A stretch of 64,000 nucleotides of DNA from Paenibacillaceae bacterium (GCA_004134985.1 REGQ01000022.1:41738-105737); one strand, 5' to 3'. Positions 25,730 through 35,466 are shown, counted from the stretch's first letter. Notes: a model not told the origin generated them from the sequence alone. Numbers and translations: made by a program.

Positions 25730-26974
25730 TTATTTCAGAAAAATGACACTCTGTTCTTTTAAAATGGCATGCAGCTGCGTAACATCCACTTCGGATAACT
25801 GGCAGTTATTATCAATGGAGAGAGCCGCCGCAATGCCAGCGGATTGCCCCAATGCATAACAGGTTGCCTGTACACGCATAGAGGACATAGCTACATGGGT
25901 GGCTGATATCGCTCGTCCAGCAACAAGGATGTTGGATACACCCTTGGGCACCATCGAGCGATATGGAATGTCATATCCGCCAACCTTGCGCTCATCGGTT
26001 CCCGATTTGCCGTCTGGACTATGGATATCAATCTCATAATTGCTTTGAGCCACCACATCTGCAAAACGCCGCCCCGAAGTTACATCGTCTTCCGTCAAAG
26101 TATAAAGTCCTTCAATCTGGTTCGTTTCTCTGACGCCAACCTGACCCGCAACATGTGAAAGCGTGTAGTTCGCGAACCCGTTGCGCTGCAAGTAATGGGC
26201 GATAGAGAAAACCTGTCGCAGCCCTTCTTTCTCCGCATAATTGATGTCGTCGATTCGCGCGCCATTCCCCCGGATGCGTGACATATTGACCAGCAGTGTA
26301 CCATTATCACCCTGCTCCCAATAGAGATGGCGCCCCTGCGGAAGCTCCGACACCTCTTTGTAGTCGTAGCAATCCTCCGGCAGATAGGGCTGCACAGGTT
26401 TTCCCGTATTTTGCATCATAAACATTAAGGTCATAGGCTGGGTCAGCCCATCACTATCTCGTCCGGAGTGATAGGACGCGCCAGCATTAATAGCAACCCT
26501 GCCGTCCCCAGTCCCATCGATAATGACGGCGCCTTCTACAGCGACCAGCCCCTCACGCGTATTAACAGCAATGACGCATCCGGCCTTATCAAGTTTAACG
26601 ATTCCCGCAAAGCTTGCATGGTACCAGACACTAACCCCTTCCTTATCCATTTTCTGATTTAGGTAATGTCTGATCACAAATGGGTTGAACTGCGGCCAAA
26701 TTGAATCGGTATGCTTTTTCGGCAATTGATTCGGGAGTGTCTCGCTAATAATCTCGCGGTAAATACCTGTTACATTGCCCACGCCCATAAAAATACTGAC
26801 ATTGCCCAATGTGCCCATACCGCCAAGTTGTCCTGACTGCTCAAGTAAAATGACTTTTTTACCTACACGTGATGCAGCAATAGCCGCAGCTATGCCTGCC
26901 GGTCCACCTCCAACAACAATAATATCGACATTGGCTAGAACACGTAACTTTTGTTGAAATACATAGTCCGTCAT
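25730..26974 (-). CDS. FAD-dependent oxidoreductase (FAD_oxidored family)
   Basis: 414 residues, ATG 26974 behind GGGGAG. The N-terminal FAD motif is VVGGGPAGIAAAIAASRVG, followed by LLEQSGQLGGMGTLGNV. VIIDGTGDGRVAINAGA and ILVAGRAISATHVAMSSMRVQATC are the later FAD-contacting motifs of this family. It is the last gene of a minus-strand operon behind an LplA-type lipoprotein and two permeases. It is shorter than the related protein at 2300-4159 because it lacks the HEAT-like tail. Substrate unknown; an oxidisable sugar derivative or cyclic alcohol delivered by the transporter is inferred. Confidence 0.9.
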   Translation of the reverse strand: MTDYVFQQKLRVLANVDIIVVGGGPAGIAAAIAASRVGKKVILLEQSGQLGGMGTLGNVSIFMGVGNVTGIYREIISETLPNQLPKKHTDSIWPQFNPFVIRHYLNQKMDKEGVSVWYHASFAGIVKLDKAGCVIAVNTREGLVAVEGAVIIDGTGDGRVAINAGASYHSGRDSDGLTQPMTLMFMMQNTGKPVQPYLPEDCYDYKEVSELPQGRHLYWEQGDNGTLLVNMSRIRGNGARIDDINYAEKEGLRQVFSIAHYLQRNGFANYTLSHVAGQVGVRETNQIEGLYTLTEDDVTSGRRFADVVAQSNYEIDIHSPDGKSGTDERKVGGYDIPYRSMVPKGVSNILVAGRAISATHVAMSSMRVQATCYALGQSAGIAAALSIDNNCQLSEVDVTQLHAILKEQSVIFLK

Positions 26975-27005
26975 CGTCTTTCTCCCCTTCTTCCAAAGTC
27001 CTTAT

Positions 27006-28517
27006 TTATTGGGTAATCCCCAATTCCACAGCCCGCTTCTGTGCTTCATCAAGCAACAGCTTATAGTTGAATTTACTTTCCATTGTCGCAAGGAAATTCG
27101 AATATTCTGCAAGCGGCCGCTTGCTATAGACAAACTTAGTCAATTCTTCCTTCATGTAGCGCTCGGCATCAGAGTTATTAAACCCATCCGGCGGCATAAT
27201 TGCGCTATCAATGCTATTCAACCGCGGCTGGCTGATTGCATAGGCAATGTATTCTGCTTCCTCGGGAAATTTCACAGGCAAATACTCCTCATTAGGCCGA
27301 CCTGTTATTTGATATAAATGAAAGTAGTTCCCTTCTTTGGCCATTTCCTCGGTCAGTACAATTTGGCCGTTCTGCTCGTTATAGTGTCTGCCTTCCAAAC
27401 CATACATGACTAGCTTATTACCTTCTTTAGAAGAGATATACTCCAATAATTCCAGTATTTTGTCCAGTTTATCGGGTGTTTTCTCTACAGCCTTGGGAAT
27501 TACGATGAGACGCGACGGTCTTTCAGAATCAAAGGCCGAATCATATTGACCATGCGGTCCTACCGGTGCTGCCATTTGCACAAGCTTCGCATTTTCATTA
27601 ACAGTTTTCAATTGGCTCAAAAATTCTTGTTTCCCGATATCCGTCCACCCTGTAAATATAATGCCAGCTTTCCCTTGGATCACCAAGTCACGCGCCATTG
27701 TACCTTTGTTCGTCATAAACTGGGGATCGACGAGGTTTTCAGAAACAAGCCGTTGGATATATTCCAGCGCAGCTGGCATATGCTCATCATACAATGTCGG
27801 TACGACCTGATTATCTTTGGCTACAAACATACTGGCTCCCGGTGTTCCCATGGCATAAGCGCCAAAGATAGGCGAAAAGGTCGAAAAATCTGCTCCTGTG
27901 AAACCGTAGGTATCCTTTTTCCCATTGCCATCAGGGTCTTCCTCCGTAAATGCCTTGGCTACCTTATACAGGTCCTCAAGAGTTTCCGGGAAGCTCAACC
28001 CAAGATTCTCCAGCCAGTCCTGACGAATCCAAAATGAAGAGAATGGCACATCAGCAATACGGGTGATGGCATAATGCTTGCCATTCACTATCCCTTTCTT
28101 CAACAAACTATCCCCTATAAATTCTCTGGATGTTTTCAGCTTTGTTTCCAAATAAGGCGTCAGATCAAGCAATAATCCTTTTTGGGCAAAATCATTCAAC
28201 GTAACCGCATCCACCATCATTAAATCGGGCAAGTTGCCTGCTGCAGAACGAATTTTCATCTGGTTCAGATAGTCGTTTAACCCTTGAATGGTGGTCATTT
28301 GAATATCTGTATTAAGGCGCTTATCCAGTTCCTGCTTAATAAAATCATCTTCCGGCGCTGGCAGTCCGCCCCCCTCCATCCCTATCGTAATTCTCACGGG
28401 ATTATTGGACTGACCCTCATGTTCCTTGGACGTGCCGGAGCCACTGGCACAGCCTGCAAGCAAAGCGGCGGCAAGACAAAAAGCTATCGTTCCTTTTAAA
28501 AGTTTGTTTTTTTTCAT
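27006..28517 (-). CDS. LplA-type extracellular solute-binding lipoprotein
   Basis: 503 residues with a lipoprotein signal (KKNKLLKG, hydrophobic core, LLAGC). ATG 28517 follows AAGGGG. The mature protein has the WIRQDWLENLGLSFPETLEDLYKV segment and a DPDGNGKKDTYGFTG stretch characteristic of LplA/YtcQ-type binding proteins. It is encoded 23 bp after the LplC-type permease and 31 bp before the oxidoreductase gene, so it belongs to the same operon. Confidence 0.94.
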   Translation of the reverse strand: MKKNKLLKGTIAFCLAAALLAGCASGSGTSKEHEGQSNNPVRITIGMEGGGLPAPEDDFIKQELDKRLNTDIQMTTIQGLNDYLNQMKIRSAAGNLPDLMMVDAVTLNDFAQKGLLLDLTPYLETKLKTSREFIGDSLLKKGIVNGKHYAITRIADVPFSSFWIRQDWLENLGLSFPETLEDLYKVAKAFTEEDPDGNGKKDTYGFTGADFSTFSPIFGAYAMGTPGASMFVAKDNQVVPTLYDEHMPAALEYIQRLVSENLVDPQFMTNKGTMARDLVIQGKAGIIFTGWTDIGKQEFLSQLKTVNENAKLVQMAAPVGPHGQYDSAFDSERPSRLIVIPKAVEKTPDKLDKILELLEYISSKEGNKLVMYGLEGRHYNEQNGQIVLTEEMAKEGNYFHLYQITGRPNEEYLPVKFPEEAEYIAYAISQPRLNSIDSAIMPPDGFNNSDAERYMKEELTKFVYSKRPLAEYSNFLATMESKFNYKLLLDEAQKRAVELGITQ

Positions 28518-28540
28518 GCGTAAACCCCTTCACCTATTTA

Positions 28541-29398
28541 TTATCCTTTAATCGAACCAAGCAGCATGCCCTTTGTAAAATGCCGCTGCAGGAACGGATA
28601 CACCGCAATTATCGGAATGCTGGCAATTACGACTGCACTCATCTGCATCGTTACGGTTGGCACCATAACCTCGGCGTTATCAGTTGATTGCGATAACATA
28701 AGCAATTCACGTATGATAACCTGCATGGGAAAGAGCTGCCGATCTGTAATGTACATAATGGCCTGGAAAAATTGATTCCAATGTCCAACTGCGTAGAACA
28801 ACCCAATGGTCAGGACGGAAGGGACGGATAAGGGAAGGGCAATTTGCCACAACGTCCGGAATTCCCCGGCGCCGTCCATTCGAGCGGATTCAAAAATTTC
28901 CTCAGGTAAATTTTCAAAAAAGCTTTTCATAATGATCACATTAAAGCTCCAGATCGCATTCGGCAAAATCAGCGCCCACAGCGTATCGATAAGCCCCGTA
29001 TTTTTGACAACCAGATAGGTAGGGATGAGTCCCCCGCTAAATAATAGCGTGATGATAATCATCATCATAAAGAGACTGCGATGCGGCAGACTCTTGCGGC
29101 TCAGCGGATAAGCCAGCAGGGTCGTTAGCAATAGATTGATCGCTGTGCCGAAGACAGTTACGAACACCGTTATCTTCAGCGAATTCCAAATGGCAGCATC
29201 CCCTAGCATTTGTTTGTAGGCTGCAAATGTAATGCTCTTGGGAAAAATGACATACCCGCCGTTCTTAAGCACTTCCGCATAGGGTGTCAAGGATACCGAT
29301 ACAACGTATAAGATCGGCAGAATAGCCGCAAGTCCAACTAAGGTGAGAATCGTAAAGATAACGACATTAAATAGCTTATCCTCCATCCCCTTTACCAT
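28541..29398 (-). CDS. LplC/YtcP-type ABC sugar permease
   Basis: 285 residues from ATG 29398. This start overlaps the upstream permease stop by 7 bp and is preferred over frames extending to 29530 inside that gene. Six membrane segments and the EAA loop (EEIFESARMDGAGEFRTLWQ) that docks the ATPase are present. The C-terminus FLQRHFTKGMLLGSIKG is diagnostic of LplC-type permeases. No ATPase gene is in the locus, as usual for this family, which shares an MsmX-type ATPase. Confidence 0.94.
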   Translation of the reverse strand: MVKGMEDKLFNVVIFTILTLVGLAAILPILYVVSVSLTPYAEVLKNGGYVIFPKSITFAAYKQMLGDAAIWNSLKITVFVTVFGTAINLLLTTLLAYPLSRKSLPHRSLFMMMIIITLLFSGGLIPTYLVVKNTGLIDTLWALILPNAIWSFNVIIMKSFFENLPEEIFESARMDGAGEFRTLWQIALPLSVPSVLTIGLFYAVGHWNQFFQAIMYITDRQLFPMQVIIRELLMLSQSTDNAEVMVPTVTMQMSAVVIASIPIIAVYPFLQRHFTKGMLLGSIKG

Positions 29399-30354
29399 AT
29401 GCCCTGCCCCCATTTCCTGGCCAGCCAGTTCGAGCTTAGCACGAGAAGGAGACCGATTGCTGACTTGAACAATCCAACGGCAGCTGCAAGGGAGAAATTC
29501 AACTGCTCCAGTCCGGTACGGAACACCCATGTATCCAGAATATCTGCAACCGGATAGACATGAATGTTGTAGAATACATAGATTTGCTCAAATCCGGCAT
29601 CCATCACCTGGCCCAGCTTGAGAATAAACAGGATAACGATGACACTTTGAATGCCTGGCAGGGTGACATGCCAAATCATGCGAAGACGCGAAGCTCCATC
29701 CACTCTCGCTGCTTCGTACAAAGTCGGGTCAATAGCCGTCATCGCGGCCAAGTAGATGATCGCTCCCCAGCCAGCGTTTTGCCACATTTCCGTCCCAACT
29801 ATTACTCCCCGAAAGTAGTCTGTTGAAGTAAGGAACGGAATCGCTTGCCCGCCGTTGTTGACAAGCCAGTAATTAATTAAACCAGAGCTTTCGGACATTA
29901 ATGCAAGGGAGATACCATAAATAATAATCCAGGATAGAAAATGCGGCATGTAGCTTAACGTTTGTACGACAGTCTTGAACCAGACGACCCGAGATTCATT
30001 CAACAACAAAGCAAGGATAATCGGTGGAAACGTGCCAAAAAAAAGCTTGTAAACACTGATGACTACAGTATTAGTAAGTAATTGGCCGAAATAAGGAGAG
30101 TCATAAAATTGCTTAAAATGCTTATACCACGGATCAGCCCATGCGCTACTTAATATTCCCTCAGTAATGTTGAAATCCTTAAACGCAATAATGATGCCAT
30201 ACATTGGAACATACTTATACAAAATGTAGTAGATTACAGCCGGCAGCATCATTAAATACAACGCCCTGAATCTCCAAAGCAGACGAATGTGATTGTTGAA
30301 CCGGGAAGAGTTCGCCCGAATGTCGATAGGGGCTGGCGCTGCTGCATGCTTCAC
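29392..30354 (-). CDS. LplB-type ABC sugar permease
   Basis: 320 residues, starting at GTG 30354 after AAGGAGG. LYKYVPMYGIIIAFKDFN is the family hallmark, and TLYEAARVDGASRLRMIWHV is the EAA loop. It is the first gene of the four-gene transport operon; the promoter should lie in 30355-30490. Confidence 0.94.
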   Translation of the reverse strand: MKHAAAPAPIDIRANSSRFNNHIRLLWRFRALYLMMLPAVIYYILYKYVPMYGIIIAFKDFNITEGILSSAWADPWYKHFKQFYDSPYFGQLLTNTVVISVYKLFFGTFPPIILALLLNESRVVWFKTVVQTLSYMPHFLSWIIIYGISLALMSESSGLINYWLVNNGGQAIPFLTSTDYFRGVIVGTEMWQNAGWGAIIYLAAMTAIDPTLYEAARVDGASRLRMIWHVTLPGIQSVIVILFILKLGQVMDAGFEQIYVFYNIHVYPVADILDTWVFRTGLEQLNFSLAAAVGLFKSAIGLLLVLSSNWLARKWGQGIW

Positions 30355-30496
30355 GATAAAAAGCCTCCTTCTTGTTGGATTAGTGGATGATAGCTATAAA
30401 GTAACATGGCTCCACCACTCCTCATAAGGAACAGAATCCTGTTTCATAGTGAACAATATCCATTCTCGCCGTTTTAACCTCTCATCAGCCGATTGC

Positions 30497-30519
30497 AAAA
30501 AACCGGCACAGGGCCGGCC
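30497..30519 (-). terminator. Rho-independent terminator after the YesN-type gene
   Basis: On the minus strand CCGGC-CCTGT-GCCGG is followed by TTTTTTGC, 33 bp after the stop at 30552. It separates the regulator genes from the transport operon. Confidence 0.75.
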
Positions 30520-30551
30520 ATCGCATTGTCAGTTATTCAGGCGTAAGAGAA

Positions 30552-32033
30552 TCAGCAAGATGCTTTGCCATAGTGTCTGCGGTATTCGTTAGGCGTCAAG
30601 TTGCACCAACGCTTGAAAATTTTAAAAAAGTAATTGGCATTAGCAAAACCAACAAGTAAGCCGATTTCATTAATCGGCAGATCTGAATTCACTAATAGCT
30701 GTTTCGCCTTCTCAATACGAATATTTTGCAAATACTGAATGAATGGCTCTCCGATTTTTTTGGCAAAAAGTCCACTTAAATATTTTTCATCCAAATTAAT
30801 TCGCTTGGCGAGCAGCTTCAAGGTCAGTGATTCAGCATAATGAGCATGAATATATTGCATAAGCTGGTTAAGCTCAGAATGATCCGTAACAGGATAGAGA
30901 ACCGCTGTACGTTCCTTGACACAGCGTTCTATTCCGACAACGAGTACCGCCAACAATTCAGCATGTGTTATACTGCCTGCTATTTGCTGGAGAAGCAGTG
31001 GTGCCGGCACCTGGCGCTGCAGCCAGCGCGATATGCGCAAAGCGGCATCCTTTACTTGAATCCACATATGCCCTTGCTGTTCTATCAATGTCCATTGAGC
31101 GGTCAGCAGCTGAACAGCAGCTGCGGCTTGTCCGTTTTCAATCAACCGATACAGCTCTATCTCATGTTTCCAGTCAACTGGCTCAGAGAGGTTGGGTTTG
31201 GTCAGATTATCCTTGAGCCAATACACTCCAGGCCTTCGATCATACCAATGCCCGTTCAACTGATAAAGCATATTCAGCCATACCTCAGGCAAGCGATTGA
31301 TTTCCACCGCAGCACAACAAATAACGGTCCAGGGTACAGCATACTGCGGCATTTTCTTTAGTTCCAGCGGTCGGTCGCTCAGACAAAAGCAGGTCGTTAC
31401 ACCATAGGCTGTAAAGGTCTGCATATATTCATGCTCCATCCCCTGCATGCCAATCCACTGCTCCTGCTGCTGCAATTCAAGTGGCTCGCCGCCGTGCAGA
31501 ATGACGTATAATGCTGCATAGCGGTGCCGACTCTTTGCCCAAATCTGTTCAATGTTCAAGTGGAGCGCTTCCGCACTGCCTGATTGCACAGCCAGCAGCT
31601 CCCACATCGTTTCATAGGCATAATGGCAATCCATCTTCGCATCTGTCAAGCTTCTACTCAGCAGTTCATTACTTGCCTTATCCAGCATTTTATAGATAGA
31701 ATCCGGGCTCATCGATAATTTAAGCTCATAGCCAAAAGCGCCGTACTCCAGCGCCTGCCGAGCATACTCAAACTCATTCATCGCAGTCAGCATCACGAAC
31801 AGTCCCTCGAATCCGCTTGCCTTGGCATGTTGAATTAATTCAAGTCCATTCATGTTTGGCATCAGAATGTCACTGATCACCAAATCAGGCTTTAAGCTTT
31901 TGATTTGGGCCAACGCTTCTTCACCATCATCCGCTTCGCCAATAATTTGAAACCCGCGAGTTTCCCAATCAATGAGCTGAATAATCGATCTGCGTACAAA
32001 CGGTTCATCCTCAACAAAAATGATTTTCCACAT
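30552..32033 (-). CDS. YesN-type response regulator with AraC DNA-binding domain
   Basis: 493 residues: receiver domain (phosphoacceptor Asp55 in LVISDILMPNMNG, conserved Lys in YELKLS), a long middle region of about 250 residues without recognised motifs, and a C-terminal AraC domain with two helix-turn-helix units (LTLKLLAKRINLDEKYLSGLF and PINEIGLLVGFANANYFFKIFKRW). The KLS sequence at the usual KP position is a common variant. It starts at ATG 32033, 11 bp after the kinase gene. Such pairs activate adjacent lpl-type transport operons, here 25730-30354. Confidence 0.95.
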   Translation of the reverse strand: MWKIIFVEDEPFVRRSIIQLIDWETRGFQIIGEADDGEEALAQIKSLKPDLVISDILMPNMNGLELIQHAKASGFEGLFVMLTAMNEFEYARQALEYGAFGYELKLSMSPDSIYKMLDKASNELLSRSLTDAKMDCHYAYETMWELLAVQSGSAEALHLNIEQIWAKSRHRYAALYVILHGGEPLELQQQEQWIGMQGMEHEYMQTFTAYGVTTCFCLSDRPLELKKMPQYAVPWTVICCAAVEINRLPEVWLNMLYQLNGHWYDRRPGVYWLKDNLTKPNLSEPVDWKHEIELYRLIENGQAAAAVQLLTAQWTLIEQQGHMWIQVKDAALRISRWLQRQVPAPLLLQQIAGSITHAELLAVLVVGIERCVKERTAVLYPVTDHSELNQLMQYIHAHYAESLTLKLLAKRINLDEKYLSGLFAKKIGEPFIQYLQNIRIEKAKQLLVNSDLPINEIGLLVGFANANYFFKIFKRWCNLTPNEYRRHYGKASC

Positions 32034-32044
32034 GGTCTCCCCTC

Positions 32045-33802
32045 CTACTCATACGGTTTTGCAATCAGCAATGGAATTTGCATGCGGACAAGCGTTCCAT
32101 GCTCCAAACCGAGCAGCTCCAGCTTTGCATTTTCCTTATAAAGCAAACTGAGACGTTCCTTAATATTTTTCAAGCCAATGGGTTTTCGCTTGCGGTTCAG
32201 ATCCTTCTTAACAGCGGCCAGGCCGCAGCCGTTGTCCTCAATCTCCACGATCATGCTTCTGGCTTGCTCATAAATGCGGATGGTAATGATGCCGCCCACC
32301 TTAACATTGGCAAGCCCATGCTGGATCGCGTTTTCCACCAATGGCTGCAAAGACAGCTTGGGTACGAGCGCAAACTTGAACTCCTCTTCATACAAATAAT
32401 TGACTTCAAAACGATGATCAAATCGAAAATTTTGGATCGTCGCATATGCTTCCACTAGTTCTAGCTCGTCTTTTAAATAAATCAGATCGACATCAGAATT
32501 CAGACTGGTCTCCAGCAATTTCCCCAGAGCAATACAAATATCGGCGCTGGCCTCATCTCCTCTGGATAACACATTCCATTTAAGCGTATTAAGCGTATTA
32601 ATCAAAAAGTGAGGATTCATTTGCTGCAGCAGCATCTGAAACCGAATCGCCTCTTTCTGCCGTTCCTCCATCTTAAGTCTCGCCACCATTTTGTTTAAAT
32701 CCTCAGTCATATTATTAAATGATACCGCTATATCCAATATTTCTCCCTTGTAACGATCGGTTGGAATTCGAGTTTTAAAGTTTTTTTCAATAATGTTGGA
32801 CATGTTTCGCCTCATCAGCATGAGCGGGCTAATAATCGCTGACAAGATAAACAACGTTATCACAATAAACAAAATCGTAAAAACAAAAAAGGTGACAAAA
32901 AACTGTCTGTTCATGGCACGAATATCACCAAAGAAAACCTCCAACGGAAATTGAGAGACGATATTCCAGTTCATCGATGTAATCCGGCTGCTGTTAATAA
33001 TCGTCGACGTCGATTTATCTACAACATAGCCTGGACCTCGTCTAAGGTTTTGCTCGTTAACAATACTGCCAATATTGGCAGTCAGCGTTCCGTTAGGCGC
33101 GCTTTGATAACGTATTTCTCCGTTGTGGTCCAGCAAGTAATAATTGTTTTGGATCAAAAACTGTCCGATATTCTTTTTCAGCCATTGCCGATAATCGAAG
33201 CTGACGCGAAGAAGGCCAATGGGTTCCTGATTCGCATCCATAAACAACGTATATAGCGCTATGACTGGTGTATTTGTATCCAGCATATCGTAAGCATTAT
33301 TATATTCCCAGAGAAAGGATTCCTTGGTTTCAAGCAGCTTGCTGACCTGTCCCTCTCCCATAAATTGCGAGTAGCTTTCCTCCGGAAATTCCTCGTATGA
33401 TGTGTACAAACGGCCCTTCAGGTCGCTTAACACATAATTCAAGCTTTCTCCTCCGGGATACAAGCCACCTTTAATACGGATAAACAACTCGTTTATAGCT
33501 TCACGCATCTCGCTTTCTATGTTTTGCTCTAGAGCTGGCAGAACATCTAGAATTGCCCGTTCTTTTTCAATTTGCAACGAGGTTAACAGCATATCACTTT
33601 TGATTTGTTCCATCGTTTGCTTCATATGATTGAGCTGGTATTGATTTTGTTCACTAATGCGCTTTTCATAAAGAGTCTTAACCTCAACGTGATTGCGAAT
33701 TTGAAGCACGGAGAAGGGCAAAATAATAAGCAACAGAAAGGCCAGAAACAGACGGTTTTTGAGTGAAGCAGGTTTAAGCTTTTGCAACCAATTTTCCAGC
33801 AC
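32045..33802 (-). CDS. YesM-type sensor histidine kinase
   Basis: 585 residues. The start is GTG 33802, 6 nt after AGGAGG; the ATG two bases before it is in another frame. Layout: membrane helix (about 18-36), extracytoplasmic sensor domain (about 37-285), second helix (about 290-315), HAMP, then the His kinase domain with QMNPHFLINTLNTLKW, VENAIQHGL, IEDNGCGL and GLKNIKERL motifs. The histidine lies at about residue 387. This class usually senses extracellular sugars or their binding proteins. It is the first gene of a two-gene operon with the YesN-type regulator. Confidence 0.95.
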   Translation of the reverse strand: MLENWLQKLKPASLKNRLFLAFLLLIILPFSVLQIRNHVEVKTLYEKRISEQNQYQLNHMKQTMEQIKSDMLLTSLQIEKERAILDVLPALEQNIESEMREAINELFIRIKGGLYPGGESLNYVLSDLKGRLYTSYEEFPEESYSQFMGEGQVSKLLETKESFLWEYNNAYDMLDTNTPVIALYTLFMDANQEPIGLLRVSFDYRQWLKKNIGQFLIQNNYYLLDHNGEIRYQSAPNGTLTANIGSIVNEQNLRRGPGYVVDKSTSTIINSSRITSMNWNIVSQFPLEVFFGDIRAMNRQFFVTFFVFTILFIVITLFILSAIISPLMLMRRNMSNIIEKNFKTRIPTDRYKGEILDIAVSFNNMTEDLNKMVARLKMEERQKEAIRFQMLLQQMNPHFLINTLNTLKWNVLSRGDEASADICIALGKLLETSLNSDVDLIYLKDELELVEAYATIQNFRFDHRFEVNYLYEEEFKFALVPKLSLQPLVENAIQHGLANVKVGGIITIRIYEQARSMIVEIEDNGCGLAAVKKDLNRKRKPIGLKNIKERLSLLYKENAKLELLGLEHGTLVRMQIPLLIAKPYE

Positions 33803-34002
33803 ATCGCCCCTCCTTGTTATTAGAATCATGTCCATTAAAAAAATAACCATATATAACTATTTGTATCCGCTTACACATCTTGCATGAAATGAACCCTCTT
33901 TAGCGACTGATTATAGCAAATTAAATAGACGCATGTAAATATTTTAATCTCTCTCAAACTCACCTGCACACAGGAAACGGAAGCGGAATCGTTTTAACCG
34001 AA

Positions 34003-34221
34003 TTATTTCATCATTCTTCTCAGTTCTTCGTACAATCTGCGGTTTACATATGCCAGTAGCTTTGAAAACCAATATATAATCGCGACGAGTGAACCAGCTA
34101 TTAACGTCATCAATACACCAGTCCACATCGTTAACGTTCCTCTTGACAGCCCAATGACCATAAGCACAAAATACATCAACAATACAATTAACGTGCCAAC
34201 CTTAAAAACATGCTTCATCAT
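34003..34221 (-). CDS. Small membrane protein, unknown function
   Basis: 72 residues with two hydrophobic segments (VGTLIVLLMYFVLMVIGL and MWTGVLMTLIAGSLVAIIYWF) and a basic C-terminal tail (NRRLYEELRRMMK). ATG 34221 follows GAGAGGATG. It has no recognised family and lies alone between the kinase gene and the IS remnants. Confidence 0.65.
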   Translation of the reverse strand: MMKHVFKVGTLIVLLMYFVLMVIGLSRGTLTMWTGVLMTLIAGSLVAIIYWFSKLLAYVNRRLYEELRRMMK

Positions 34222-34297
34222 GACACATCCTCTCTACCCATACCTGATTATACCAAATAGAAAGGGCATCTGGTTTTTAACATTGGTTTGAGCCAAC

Positions 34298-34325
34298 AAA
34301 AAAACCACTGCAATTGAAGTGGTTT
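34298..34325 (-). terminator. Rho-independent terminator-like hairpin
   Basis: AAACCACT pairs with AGTGGTTT and is followed on the minus strand by a T-run (TTTTTTTG). It lies upstream of the small membrane protein gene, so it must end transcription coming from the remnant region to the right. Confidence 0.7.
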
Positions 34326-34365
34326 GAATTCCGCTCTCTTCGCTGGCAGCGACGCCACATACTCG

Positions 34366-34406
34366 TGAAAAAAAGGGGCCTCGTGCCGCCAGTCCGGGTC
34401 CCTTTT
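34366..34406. terminator. Second terminator-like hairpin, possibly bidirectional
   Basis: AAAAGGGG on the left pairs roughly with CCCTTTTT on the right, and the inner GGC/GCC-rich arms extend the stem. T-runs are present on both strands. No intact gene lies next to it. Confidence 0.5.
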
Positions 34407-34423
34407 TGATTTCGCTTTGTTGC

Positions 34424-34443
34424 TGATACGGTAAACCGTATCA
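34424..34443. promoter_or_regulatory. Orphan 20-bp near-perfect palindrome
   Basis: TGATACGGTAAACCGTATCA: 9-bp arms around AA. It looks like an operator for a dimeric regulator such as a MerR or MarR type, but no such gene is near. The rest of 34222-34903 holds only the hairpins and an IS66-type end. Confidence 0.45.
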
Positions 34444-34585
34444 CAAGTAGGGGCAAGTTTTTTGAAGAAAAACTCACAGGAGCCTGTATTTGCAGTATGT
34501 CGACCATTGGAGCTCTGGTAGAATAAGTGACCAAATAGATTAACGATCCAAAGGCCATTCTTTTAGGGATATTTATTAACTTTTT

Positions 34586-34630
34586 GTAACTACTTAGGTA
34601 TCCAAAAAAGGCATGGAATAAGTAGCCAAT
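34586..34630 (+). mobile_element. IS66-type left-end remnant
   Basis: GTAACTACTTAGGTATCC and the next stretch (AAAAAAGGCATGGAATAAGTA) match, with a few changes, the left end of the IS66-like remnant at 35667. No transposase sequence follows. Confidence 0.7.
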
Positions 34631-34903
34631 CGAAGGTTTTGTCATGTGCCAGTGCATCGCGATGGGACTACTGCAATTGATCGCCTTGCGCTTTTCAAGC
34701 CGGACGCCAGCGTTGTTTTTCCATTATTGCGTACGCCTTCTCATGCCATGGTGTCGGAGGCTACGGTTACCGCTTATTTAAGCACGTCTATTTTTCAGCT
34801 ATTTGTTCAAAATCCGCACTTATCCATAACAAAAATAATTAAATCCAAGCAGATACGTTCAATATTGACGAGCATTCACTGACTTCTTAGAGGTGTAGAA
34901 CTT

Positions 34904-35386
34904 TTGGCTTCCCATTTACCACCCACCATTGTAAACTTAAATGAGTTAGATTTAAGCCAGCCGTATTCTCAAACACATCAATTTACAGACGAGGAAGGGG
35001 AGCTTGTTACTGTAACAACGAGTTTCCAACCTGCTATTAAAACAAGGGGAGGTAGCTCAAGCAATGATGCTTCTGCTGGAACATGGACATCTTCTTTTTC
35101 TGGCGGAGTATTAAGTATGAGTTATATGTTTGATTTAGAGAAAAAAAATAGTCAATGGGTAATATCTAATGCACGTAATCATTCATACTCTGGGCTTTTT
35201 ATTTCATTCTCTGATCCCAAACTTTCTATTTCACGTTCTACTTCTACAGCTAATTTCCCAGCGGAAATTAATGCGTCTGTTAATATGAAAGTGTTTGACA
35301 ATCAATGGATTACTTTCTACGAAGTGACTGGAATCATGTATACACAAGTTACTTCTGGCGGAACAATGACACTTTATTGGAATTAA
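34904..35386 (+). CDS. AT-rich gene for an unknown beta-rich protein
   Basis: 160 residues from TTG 34904, with AGAGGTG 9 nt upstream. No signal peptide is present at this start, although the composition (many Ser, Thr, Asn, Trp and short beta-type stretches such as GVLSMSYMFDLE and TSGGTMTLYWN) is that of a secreted beta-sandwich protein. It may be a member of a DUF5626-like family, but I am not sure. Base composition is clearly richer in AT than the neighbours, and it lies between two IS66-type ends, which suggests horizontal transfer. It ends before a strong hairpin at 35428. Confidence 0.7.
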   Translation: MASHLPPTIVNLNELDLSQPYSQTHQFTDEEGELVTVTTSFQPAIKTRGGSSSNDASAGTWTSSFSGGVLSMSYMFDLEKKNSQWVISNARNHSYSGLFISFSDPKLSISRSTSTANFPAEINASVNMKVFDNQWITFYEVTGIMYTQVTSGGTMTLYWN

Positions 35387-35427
35387 TATAATTGAATTAT
35401 TCTTTGTGCTTTGATTTTTAAAATAAA

Positions 35428-35466
35428 AGAAGCCTTTCTTTTTATAGAAAAGGCTTCTTTTTTGTT
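35428..35466. terminator. Strong bidirectional rho-independent terminator
   Basis: AAGAAGCCTTTCT pairs with AGAAAAGGCTTCTT around a short loop and is followed by TTTTTGTTT. It lies between two convergent reading frames. Confidence 0.9.

Noticed and set aside
34277..34657. Minus-strand 126-codon frame
   Set aside because: It crosses two terminator hairpins, a palindrome and an IS66 end; composition is not protein-like.
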